DNA of 64,000 nucleotides from Aptenodytes patagonicus (taxonomy: Eukaryota; Chordata; Aves; Sphenisciformes; Spheniscidae): NCBI RefSeq assembly GCF_965638725.1, contig NC_134951.1:43478746-43542745 (forward strand), given 5' to 3'. Within the stretch, counting starts at the first letter, position 1. The number at the start of each line of letters is the position of its first letter. The notes under the pieces were generated by a model. The model was not told where the DNA came from, ran no database searches, and saw only the letters and a program-made list of their open reading frames with translations. Of this stretch, positions 39,501-51,500 are shown one piece after another. The position numbers were made by a program, and so were the translations under genes.

Positions 39501-42500
39501 AGCTGGACGCAGTACTCCAGGTGGGGTCTCACCAGAGCAGAGTCGAGGGGCAGAATCACCTCCCTCGACCTGCTGGCCACGCTTCTTTGGATGCAGCCCA
39601 GGATACGATTGGCCTTCTGGGCTGCGAGCGCACATTGCTGGCTCATGTCCAGCTTTTCATCCACCAGGACCCCCAAGTCCTTCTCAGCAGGGCTGCTCTC
39701 AATCCCTTCATCCCCCAACCTGTATTGATACCAGGGGTTGCCCCACCCCAGGTGCGGGACCTTGCACTTGGCCTTGTTAAACCTCATGAGGTTCACACGG
39801 GCCCACTTCTCAAGCTTGTCCAGGTCCCTCTGGATGGCATCCCGTCCCTCTGGCGTGTCAACCGCACCACTCAGCTTGGTCTCATCTGCAAACTTGCTGA
39901 GGGTGCACTCAATCCCACTGTCTCTGTCATTGATGAAGATATTAAACAGTACCGGTCCCAATATGGACCCCTACAGGACACCACTCATCACCGATCTCCA
40001 TCTGGACATTGAGCCGTTGACCACTACCCTCTGGATGTGACCATCTAACCAATTCCTCACCCACCAGACAGTCCACCCATCAAATCCATACCTCTCCAGT
40101 TTAGAGAGAAGGATGTTGTGGGGGACCGTGTCAAAGGCCTTACAGAGGTTCAGATAGACAACATCTGTAGCCCTTCCCGTGTCCACTGATGTAGTCACTC
40201 CATCATAGAAGGCCATTAGGTTGGTCAGGCAGGACTTGCCCTTGGTGAAGCCATGCTGGCTGTCTCGAATCACCTCCCTGTCCTCCATGTGCCTTAGCAC
40301 AGCTTCCAGGAGGATCTGTTCCATGATCTTGCCAGGCACAGAGGTGAGACTGACTGGCCTGTAGTTCCTTAGGTCTTCCTTTTTTCCCTTTTCAAAAATG
40401 GAGGTTATGCTTCCCCTTTTCCAGTCAGTGGGAACTTCACCGGACTGCCACAACTTCTCAAATATGATGGATAGTGGCTTAGCAACTTCATCCGCCAGTT
40501 CCTTCAGGACCCGCAGATGGATCTCATCAGGTCCCATGGACTTGTGCACCTTCAGGTGCCTTAGATAGTCTCGAACCTGATGTTCTCCCACAGTGGGCAG
40601 CTCTTCATTCTCCCAGTCCTCGTCTTTGCCTTCTGCGGCTTGGGCGGTGAGGCTCGAGCACTTGCCAGTGAAGATCGAGGCAAAAAAGTCATTGAGTACC
40701 TCCGCCTTCTCCGTGTCCCAGGTAACCAGGTCTCCCGTTTCCTTCTGGAGAGGGCCCACATTTTCCTTCATCTTCCTTTTATCCCTGATGTACCTATAGA
40801 ATCTTTTCTCGTTGCCCTTGATGTCCCTGGCCAGGTTTAATTCTATCAGGGCTTTCGCTTTCCTAACCTGATCCCTGGCTGCTCAGACAATTTCTCTGTA
40901 TTCCTCCCGGGCTACCTGTCCTTGCTTCCACCCTCTGGAGGCTTCCTTTTTGTGTTTGAGTTTGTCCAGGAGCTCCTTGTTCATGCATGCAGGCCTCCTG
41001 GTGTTTTTGCCTGACTTCCTCTTTGTTGGGATGCATTGCTCCTGAGCCTGAAGGAGGTGTTCCTTGAACATTACCCAGCTTTCTTGGGCCCCTCTTCCCT
41101 CCAGGGCTTTGTCCCATGGTACTCTACCAAGCAGACCCCTGAAGAGGCCAAAGTCTGCTTTCCTGAAGCCCAGGGGAGTGAGCTTGCTGTGCGCCCTCCT
41201 CGGTGCCCTAAGGATCTTGAACTCTACCATTTCGTGGTCACTGCAGCCCAGGCTGCCCTTGAGCTTCACGTTCCCCACCAGCCCCTCTTTGTTGGTGAGA
41301 ACAAGGTCCAGCATAGCACCTCTCCTTGTTGGCTCCTCTACCACTTGGAGAAGGAAGTGATCATCGACACATTCCAGGAACTTCCCAGATTGCTATGCCC
41401 TGCCGTGTTGTCCCTCCAACAGATATCGGGGTGGTTGAAGTCCCCCATGAGGACCAGGGCTTGTGAGCCTGAGGCTGCTCCTATCTGTCTACAGACGGCC
41501 TCATCCACTCAGTCTTCCTGGTCAGGTGGCCTGTAGCAGACCCCCACCATAATGTCACCTGTCCCTGCCTTCCCTTTAATCCTGACCCACAAGCTCTCGG
41601 TCAGCTCCTCATCCATCCCCAGGCAGAGCTCCATGCACTCCAGCTGGTCATTGACATAGAGGGCGACACCCCCTCCTCCTCTCCCCTGCCTGTCCTTCCT
41701 AAAGAGCCTGTATCCCTCCATCCCAACACTCCAATCGTAGGAGCCATCCCACCACGTCTCCGTGATGCCAATAAAGTCGTAGCCCTGCAGGCATGTGCAC
41801 GTCTCTAACTCCTCTTGTTTATTCCCCATGCTATGTGCATTTGCATAGAGGCATTTAAGGTCGACCCCCGATGAAGCTGTCTTACTGGCTGGAGTTCCTT
41901 TGTGCTGCTCTTCAGGTGCTCTCCTGCTGACCTGTGATCCTTCTCCAGGCTCTGGGCATCTCTTGCTGGCCCTGGCATCAAACTGGTAGGAGTGGGATGG
42001 ATTGAGGTTCCCCTCCCCCGGCATCTCTAGTTTAAAGCCCTCTTCACCAGCTTGGTAACTTACAAGCTGTGCATGGTCCTGACCACTCAGTGCCTACAAC
42101 TGCATACGATGCATTCTGTATCTGTCCTAGGGGCTACCAGCCTGGGGTCCTGTGTGCTTTCAAATCTGAGCCTGCTTCTGCACTATGCTTCTCCCCTCTT
42201 GTTTGCTCTGGGAGAGCTGCTAGAACAAGCATGCTCACCTCCTGATGTGATCGGGGGTGAGCAGGGATGATCTTCAGCACCAGAAGCACCATATTCTCTT
42301 CTCTGAGAAAAAAGGAACAATTCCGGCGCAGGCACCAGCCTTGCAGTAAGGAGTGAAAATGGTCAGAAGAAAATACATTTGCAGCCAGATTATTATATGA
42401 TAGCGGTTCCTATCTGAACGTAGGAAAAGAAGAAAGCCAAGAAAAAGTTACTGCTTCAGTAACTTTGGCTTTTTTTTTGGTCCTGCAGTAGCAGAACCTT

Positions 42501-45500
42501 TCCACACTGCTCTTTTTTAAGGCCTTGGGAAGGGAAGAGGAGAAGGACAGAGGATCTACAGGATGGGAACTAGGGGGTACCCTCTGGGCTTATAGCAGGA
42601 CAGGGGATACCTGGTATTTAGGGACATATGTACACTTTAGTGAACTCACTCAACAGAGCATGGTATCTACTTCTCAGTGTCTAGTCTTCTGTTAGGAAAG
42701 ATGAAGCATACAAAATCAGCAATCCATCTTCACATGTGTGAAACCATGCAACCTCTTATCCCCCTTCAGAAGACAACATACAATCTAGTGACACAAATCA
42801 ATGAAGTGTTGATCAAAATCAATGAAATGTTGATCTCATCACTGGAAGTGTTCAAGGTCAGGTTGGATGGGGCTTTGAGCAATCTGATCTAGTAAAAGAT
42901 GTCCCTGCCCACGGCAGGGGGGTGGACTAGATGATCTTCAAAGGTCCCTTCCAACCCGAACCATTCTGTGATAAAGCACTGCTGTGCTGGGCAAGCCGTG
43001 TGGGATGGCACATGATCACCAATACCCATGACAGAGCAGTGTGCCAACAAAACAAAGCCAGACTGAAAGCAGTGGACATCCAGCCAACACCTCACAGATC
43101 CAGGCTTTGCAGACAGAACAGAATGGAAAAAAGAAGCCTAAAAAGCCAGGTAAAGAAAACCAAGACCAATAAACAAACGAACAAATGGGAAACTGAGCCA
43201 ATGAGGTGGCTGGCTGGACAATCCTGACAGTGACCATCTCCTCCTGGAGCCAAGAGGATTTAGGTCAGTCCATGAAACCAATCTCATGGCTCCCTGGTCT
43301 TTTTATCTTTCAGAGGTCAGGTTCCTTCCCAAATCCAGCCTGCTGAAAGGCTCACCTTCCAAAAGAAGCAACCTGGCAGGAGAGGAAATACCAGCAATAA
43401 GCCATAATCTCCCTTTCCCTAACCAGAGGGTGGAGCAGCAGTATCACTGTCAAGGAGATACCCATCTGGGGCAGGTGGGGGGCCCGAGGCCAGCTCATTC
43501 AGCATCACTTTTACAGCCGATTCAAAAAGGAGCAGGCATGCTCAGTGCCTCCAGAGCAAGCTCCCAGACCTCAGCCCTGAGCCTCAGTTGCACGCCTGGG
43601 CTTGTCAGATGCGCTCACACCAACCCCAGGGAGATTTGCCTATGTTCCACCCAGAGGACAATTTAAGGCAAACTCTTCAACCCTAGAAATAGCAGATCAA
43701 GTTTACCACTGATTATCAAGACAGTTACCTCCAACGGGTAGGCTGGACTGCAACTTGTTAGTAAATTAGAGTGGGGGAAAAAAAACCACTGGTGATGACA
43801 CATTTTGGACTCTGGAGTTTGGAGATATGTAAATTGTGGGCATGGGGACAGCACTGTGCTGTCAGATCAGCACATCTGCACTGTGGGGCGAGAAACATCT
43901 TTCCAGCTACGCCAGGAACAGGCAGGTCAGAGAAGCTCTGTTCTACAGACTAGGTGCAAAGAGAAAAATACCCCTGTGACCCACTGGACAGGGAGATGCT
44001 GCACTTCATCCAAGAATGACGATTGACAAAGGATGCAGTATTAATCATTCAGCAAAAGCTGCAGAAAGCTCTGGCCTTAGCTCTGGAAGAGCTTGGTTAT
44101 TGATCTAATCGGAAGAGGGATTTCCATGCTCGTATACCAGCACATTTTTTATTCAAGTACTCTTTTACCTCTGCAGCAGCGAGCTTAGAAAGACCAGGCG
44201 AGCATGTCCCTGAAACTGGGTACAACAGAAGACAGAAGTGAAGGTGATGGAGGCCTCCCCTCCTGCTCTTTTGGTTCCTTTAGAGAGTTTGAGGCAAGAT
44301 TTTATCTGGACAAAAATACTCCATTTTCTCCTAGCAAGGATGGGATGTGATCCACCTAACGAGTTCTTTACTTTGCAGTTTGATCACATCAGCTGAAAAG
44401 GTCATTGCAACTTCACAACTACAAGTGAACATTAAAACCTGCAGCTTGTTCATCTTCTCAACAGTGAAATACTTACCAGGAGGGTCCATCCTGAGCTCTG
44501 GGGAACACTAGCCAAAAAAAGAGCCAACTTCAGCAACAGGAAGGAGCTGTACAGAGGACTGAGGTAAGGATGAGGCCTTTCTGAATTGCCTTGAATATCT
44601 CCTGAAACCACCGAAGTCCTTTCCCTTCACACTGGTGCATCTGGCCAGAGGCTTTTTTTTTTTTTAATTACATGATTAATGAGATAATTAGATGACTTTT
44701 AATTAGATGAGCATGAAATAAAGAGAACCATTTTATTCTCACCTCCAAAAGCCGGCCGCATGGTGAAGTCATGGTCATGAACCCTGAGAAGCTGCTCCGT
44801 CTTTCCTTTCCAAGTTTTGGTCACGTCATGATTCTTCTTATAGATGTGACTGCAAAAGACAGCAATAGCGTTGGTCTGACGCCTCTGCGGCCCGAGCGCT
44901 GCTCTGCGTCCGACCTCTGCCTGCCCGATTTCAGAGCCCCGGGGGGGAGGCCTTGTGGGCACAGCCCCACGGAGGGAAGCGGGGTTGCTGCCAGCACCAC
45001 AGCATAAGCCAGCGCGGCAGCCCCAGCGCTGCCTCTCCACAGCATTAACTCAGACCTGGCCCCCACTGCGGGCAGCCCTGCCATCTCAGCTGGCTCCAAG
45101 ATGGTGGAGCGGTGGTCTCTCCGCCCTGGACGCCACAGCTCCCGGGGAGGCACGAGGCCGAGAGCACAGCATCTCACAGAGGAGCCGGGATGCAGCCAAT
45201 GTGACAGAGCAAGCAACAGTAGAAGCAGCTGACTCTGCCCCACACGTTACCCAGCCAGGACTTGGCTGGGTACCGAGGCAACATTATCATGAGAAAGCTC
45301 TTTTCAACGGTGGTCGCGCAATGTCATATGCTATTCTGAGACTACCTGCCCCACGAACATCAGTTGAGTACCAGCAGTTTCTGTGGACAGAGGGCTCGCT
45401 TTGCCTTTTGACAGCGACAAAATCACCCATTTCCCTCCACAGCAGCAGGAAAAGAGGGGTTTTATCTAAAGAAGTCAGCAAGATCTGCAACCCATCACTT

Positions 45501-48500
45501 TTTTGAATATTAAGGGGGGAAAAGTCATAAGTTTTTATTTGAGAGATCATGTAACGGTAGAACAATGATGACAACAAACCCCTGAGAAAAGTGTAAGAAG
45601 GTCACTAAAATGGCATAAGCAGGTAACTAAACAGCAGACAGACACATACTGCATGGACTTTCGGAAGAAAATCCAGATCGGCATCCCTGGTGTTCCCCAG
45701 CGGTGGAGGAAGGAGAGCTTGAACCATTAAGATTCCTCAACCCCTTTGCTCTGGGCATAAGAACTGACAAAGTTGTAAATACTGCTGCAATTAGCTGTTT
45801 GCCAGCGACTTAATAAAAAGAATAATAATAAATAGAAGGGTTCAGATTCATTTGCCTGTGGGGGAGAAATATTACTGACAGTAAAGAACAAAATTCTTGG
45901 AGGAAAAATAAAGGGAATACTCTAATAGGTACAAAAATGAGGGTGAATTAGGCTTAAAATCTTGGTCAAAAATTCAGAGCTTAGAAAACCATCACCACAT
46001 GCATAAGTGTGGCTGTGGAAGGGCCATGGATCTGCTTTAGGGTCATTAAAATACAAATCATGAGGAGTATGAGCAAAGGGAGCATAAATTGCAAATCAGA
46101 AGAAAAGTTTCCCATCAGAGCATTCAATTCAGCAAAGAAATTACAAAACCTAAGGGGCATTGACAGCTGCTGCTAACATGTTTCGCCTTACTTTAATAAG
46201 GAGGCGAAAAACAGAATTAAAAAAATTGTATTAAATGGATGTTTTGAAGGAATATAAGCCCTTGTGCTCCAGGGCACATGTTACATAGGAAAATTTGGAT
46301 CCCCCTCACCTCACTTTGGGCTCGTGTTTAAATCGGGATGTCGGAGCATCTCTCTCCCTGCTGGCTGTATAAAAGAGCCAGCTGGAACAAGTGCACTCCC
46401 AACACGGCTGCATTAATGTTTACCTAAAAGCAGGGGGATAGACCCAAGCGCAGCCATTAATGGGAATGGTTGGAGGCAAAAGTTTAGCTTTGCACTGCTT
46501 GCTGCAGGGGGAGGTTGTGTTTCTTTGCAAAGGTTGGGGCTGCTGACAAAGTGCTCCCACTTCACAGTCCGCAGTATTGCCTCTGCTCCTGAAAAGCTGG
46601 CAGTGGAGAAGAATGATCTTACTGTCTCTGCTTGACTTTAACCATCAGGGAAAGGACTAAGTACCAGTGAATGTTCAATCAAACCTCTCAACTCAAAGAA
46701 TGGGGGGGAGGGGAGGGAGTCAAGTCAAAAATCCAGTAAAACTTTGGATTGCATGCTGTATGAGGAAATAGAAAGGTTTTCCATAGAAAACCCTGATGGC
46801 ATTACAATGCCATCTTGTAAATCGATGGCACAGCCTCACTGAAACGCCAAGCTCTGATCAATTCATTTAAAAATCACCACACAGGAGAGCTGCTAAGAAC
46901 AAGTCTGTGGCTGCAGAGGCTTCAGAGGGCTAGCTGGGGACAGCAACGCTGCCTTAGGAAGAAAACAGGATTTCAGGAACTTCCTGAGCCAGGGGTTGCA
47001 TTTAATAGCCAGCATTTAATCATCAGTTCATGCCCAATCCTTCAGGTACCAGATGGACGATTCAGAATTTACAGACAGAGATCTGTCATTTAATTTTTAA
47101 TCAATTTAATCCATTCACAAAGATTTTGTATAGAGCTATTTTTAATGACAGATAGTCTACACAGCCTTGGAAGTGTATAACTATTTTTGTCAATTTAATC
47201 CAAAAGCAGACCAAGTTCATTTAAAAAAAAAAACCAAACAAACCATTCTTTATGACAGTGCGTGACATCAGCTATGCTGGTATCTTCTGATCCTCTCTGG
47301 CAGGTATCCCATGCCACCCCCACCACTGTTTGGCATAGGAAGTATCTCATTATCTGCAGCAAAGGTGAACACAGCCGCCAGTGCCTTTGCAGAGCTGAAG
47401 GATGCACTGAACACTTCTGCCCATCGCGTGCCTTTACCGACAATCTGATCACCGGTATCTCATAAATCCTCCCTGATGTACTTATGGTCTTTAGCACTTC
47501 TGATTATAGATTTGTCAGGGTTTCTTTCAGCTTTATGCACTCTCTGCAATTCACCATATTCATTTAAAGCCACCCATCTCCCTTTCTCTTTTTTGCCATG
47601 TTTTTCACATATAACTTTATTGCTGTGTACGCTTTGCTCAAGTGGGATGAGTTTGATAAAACTGCCTTTTGTGAGGACTTGTTCCTGTTTACAGAGGGGA
47701 GTAGGGGACAGGTATCTCACTGAGCTTCTGTAAAGGCTTCTCCATTATTGCCCTATTTTTTTTTATATACTTTCCTTTCCAGTCACTTTTATTCAGAATT
47801 GTTCTCAATTGCATAAAATAGATCCTTTTTATATTGCCAAATATATCAAAGAAAATTAAATTTTGATGGCATGAGAAATCACAGATAACAGCTCAGCAGG
47901 ACTCAAAAAAGCAGTGGGTATCTATGCAGACATCCAGGCCTTTCCAGAGGAAGATAAAGAACTTATAAAATTGGAAACAGCCATCGTGCTGTAGGGTGTA
48001 AGGCAATGGCTAAGCGGTGAGCCTGAAAGGAAACGTGATCCCCGTCCCAAGCACGGCACAGCTGCTGGCAGCCAGGGTCCGGGAGGTTTCTGCACCTCCC
48101 TCTGGAGAATTCAGCACTAACTTTGGTCACAAGATGGTATCTCATGGTCATGGGACATCAGTTCCTATTATCCTATTTCCTATTGGGATTCAGAAAAGTA
48201 TTTCTACAGTTTCAGTGAAATTCTTACCGCACTTCAGTATATTCTCTGGGGAAAAAAAACTAAAACGCATTAGTGGAAGGTGTCATTTACTTTGTATAGC
48301 AGCCACAGCAAGCTGGAGGAGCTGCACACTGTGTAAACCTTGCACCAAGAAAGGTACAAAACCTCCTGTTTTTTCTAACCAACAAAGCATACGACTGCTG
48401 CAAAGATCCCCTAGAGGATAAATGAAAAAGAGAATGTACAATAGCAGTTTATGACTGCCATAACAATTAACTCGCTCCTAGATGAACATTTCAAATTTAT

Positions 48501-51500
48501 TATCTCCATTATGCTATGAGTGTATCCCACATAGATGTGTATCTTTAATATTAAGGTACATGGATCACATGGGATCAGATATGGTCGAGAACTTTCTGAC
48601 AAGGTGGGAACCTCAAGGTCCTCGATTTTGGGGAGGTCCCCTCCCATTGCCTGTCAGGGCCACCAATTCAAGGGCTTGACGAGTCCCGGCTGCCCAAGAG
48701 GCCCTGGTAGCTCCACAACAAGACAGGTCTATCCTGGTTTACATGGATGGCCACACCAGTCCCTCTTGTTCCCAGAGCCGCAGCGGTGAGAGACGCTGTT
48801 GCCCTACCTCTGGATGTAATACGCTCCACACTGACTCATCTGTGGGTTCATGCCTGGAGCGGGAAGGGAAGGGAAGGAAAGTGACTTTCCTTGCCAGATT
48901 TCTAGAAAAATCTAAATCAGACTCTGAAAAACGATGGACACAAACTCAAAGGATGTGCACAATTACTGTTTTGGAATATTTCATGGTCACATGCCCAACA
49001 CACCTTATCATCTATTGCTTAGGACCCTCCATTTTCGCTTGGATTTATGAAGTATGGTTTTTAACCAGAGGAAAAAAAAAATCTCTTCTATGGTTGTTCA
49101 TGTTTTTAGCTTATTAAAGATGAATGCAGAATACTTTTGTTCTTCACAGCAATAAATGGAGCCTTTTTTTACCAAGCATATCCCAAACCCTGCACTCCTC
49201 GCCTCTTCCTACATCCACCCAGCCCAAAGCCAACAACAGTAACATAAGCAGAGGGTAAAATTCGCAAGGATGTTGTTGTATGCAGAGACACTCCCTTGCA
49301 AGGCTAAAAAGCTCAACCTTTTATTTTCACTATTTCAGGGCAGAACTATCCAACCTGCCCGGCTGTCCCCACGCCCCCTGTCACTTAAGATGTCATCTTT
49401 GGCTCGTGAAAACAAAAAACAATTACAGGCCCTCCTCACCGTGAAATCAGTGCAATTCGCACCCGTGTCAGCAGAAGCAAAAGTAAACCAGCGTGTTTAA
49501 TTGCAGGGGTACAGCACTGTGGTAATGCTCAGCTTCCCAGTGTAAATAGGCTGCTTGGGCAATGAACACTGCAAAGAGCCAAATGATGGCGATATGGGGG
49601 ATAATGGGTCTAGCCAGGGGAGACAGAAGCCACCGTTCTGCTGAAGAGGCAGGAGGCACGAATGTTGGGGAGACAGCACCGAATGCACGCAGGCTGGTGA
49701 GGAAGCAGCGCTGAGGCTCTAAACACCTCACAGCCTACGCAGGCAACTACACAGCTGCAGCACAGTCAGAGGCGGCAACGTTAGCATCAGCAGAGAGGTC
49801 ACAACTGCAAACATGAGCCACAGCTGGAGCACACAGCCAAGATAAGGCATGAGGTTTGCTTCTCAGATCTGTTGTTGCCATTTGTGTGCACACGTCTCTC
49901 CCTGCTTTTGTTTCACATTGCTATTTGGCCCTGCTGTGATGCTGCAGTGTTGGTGAAAAAATCTCAGGAGACATCAAACCTCGCACAACTAGAGGTTGTG
50001 CAATGCCCTGGACTTGAACCCCAGGCAAGCAACACACCTGAAAAAAATGGTTATCAACATTTTAACCATTAAGCCACTTACAAATATTGCATTTTCTGAG
50101 AAATCACCAGAGAGCAGAGGGGATCAGTAGAGGCTGGGAGGTATCACAGCCCAGAAGGCTTGTCTGCTGCGCCTGGTCGAAAGTTTGGGGAAAAAATGCA
50201 GCCCTGCGAGGCAACAGAGGGAGCACGCCTGCCAGCAGCAGCCGTTTCAGCAGGGATCAGCAGACTACTTGCCCCAGTGGAGCGCTGTTTGGAAAAACAG
50301 TCTGTGTGCTGAGTTTCACGCTGCCACGCCCTGATGCTCTACTTCTGCTTCTGGGTCCCAACCTAAGGCTGGCATGTAGCATATCCTGAAAAGTACATCT
50401 CTGATGAGATACTCCCAATCACTGACCACTTCCAAAAACCTTGGCAGGAAGTCTTCACCTAACAGAAGCTCAAAGCCACTTCTATTTCAAAAGTGCAGTG
50501 TTTCTGCTGGTTGAAGCATGAGGCTTTGCACAACCGTTAGGAGAGAGGAATAAGCAGACTCGGAGCCAGACCGTGCCTGTGTGTCCAGTGCAGAGGCCAT
50601 TGGAAACACAGCATTCACAGGCACAATCGAGATGGCAAATGTCTCCTGAGCCCTCTCTTCTAGGACAATTTTTGCAGAGCAATAAACATTACCAGAAGCA
50701 TTATCAGCAATTTTTATAGAGCAATAAATATTAAAAGCACTATTTTTCAGTTTTTTTTTTTCTGTGCGGAAACTCTGTCCGGATGGATAGTCTAGGAGGA
50801 CTGCCAGCATTTGTTTGCGATTCCTGAGATGCAGCCACCACAGAGCTACTGAAGAGTACCCCGAACCGTTTCCAATCCAGTGTAGGACGTGCCAATAGCA
50901 CTTCCTTGGCACCTACAGTAAGGCTGATGCTCCAAGGAAGCTACAAGCACACATACACATGCACTGTACAGTCAGTACTACACATAGCAAGCCTGACATG
51001 CCCTGGCAGCAGTACACAGCTCCCTGGAAAATCCCGGCTAGCAACACGGCAGCACAGACCATGGCCCATCCGACACATACACCTGCACCTTTCCACACTT
51101 ACACTTCAGCACCAAAGTCTTTACCTCCTCTCTGGAAATTTATTCCCTGGTGTGTAGGTAACGCTGGGGCCAACATCCCCTGCCCAGCAGTCACTCAGGT
51201 GACTCTGACAGGTTTTACTTTGCAGTTTGCTTATCACTTGATTTCTCTAAAACAGAATGAAATGCAAAATTTTTTAACCAACAAATCTTCTGTTAGTTAT
51301 GAGCCCTTCGTTTTGTGTACCATTCGCCAGCTTGTACATCAGCAAAAAGACTCTCAGCTTCATACAGATAGGTGTCACTGAATCCCTTCACCCAGTTTTG
51401 TAAGAGAAGAGACAGGGACCGTATCCCTGGAAAATGTAAAAAACCTACCATCAAAGTACAAAGCCAGGAGCTGCTACTCAATGAGCACACACCAATTTCC

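Larger units (their letters stand above)
38991..42270 (-). mobile_element. Long CR1 LINE, degraded ORF2 with endonuclease and reverse transcriptase
   Basis: A CR1 retrotransposon lies antisense on the plus strand, so it has the same orientation as GABRR2. The 3' tail is three ATTCTATG-type units at 39025-38991. Reading from the 5' side there is an endonuclease part (42024-41509, motif GITETWWD), GDFNHPD near 41450 and SDHEMVEF near 41240. The reverse transcriptase follows (40771-39971 and 39961-39089). Breaks seen are a frameshift near 41510, a TGA at 40883-40885 and a TAG at 39971-39973. The catalytic FADD box reads FADE and the upstream F-S-K-A-F-D box reads LCKAFD. The element is therefore dead. 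The 5' boundary is approximate; sequence typical of CR1 upstream of ORF2 (GGGCTTTAAACTAG) is visible near 42030. Confidence 0.95.
28844..44742 (-). other. GABRR2: GABRR2 intron 2
   Basis: At 15.9 kb this is the largest intron. It holds the long CR1 at 38991-42270 and a 3' CR1 fragment at 42837-42972. Poly-A/T tracts and a TATG-rich run near 36190-36250 are the only other repeats I saw. The stretches 28844-38990 and 42973-44742 contain only short, non-homologous reading frames and no recognisable gene. Confidence 0.9.

Noticed and set aside
39416..40012. A 198-codon plus-strand frame
   Set aside because: It is the antisense shadow of the CR1 reverse transcriptase.
44821..45243. A minus-strand frame with a signal-peptide-like start ([13 protein letters not shown]), running into exon 2
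   Set aside because: The apparent start is GTG with a TAA codon two codons upstream. It is out of frame with GABRR2 exon 2, and the nearest donor would give an incompatible phase.
49983..50080. A functional tRNA gene on the minus strand
   Set aside because: The T-stem mispairs and the acceptor stem and anticodon arm cannot be closed. It is better explained as a SINE relic.
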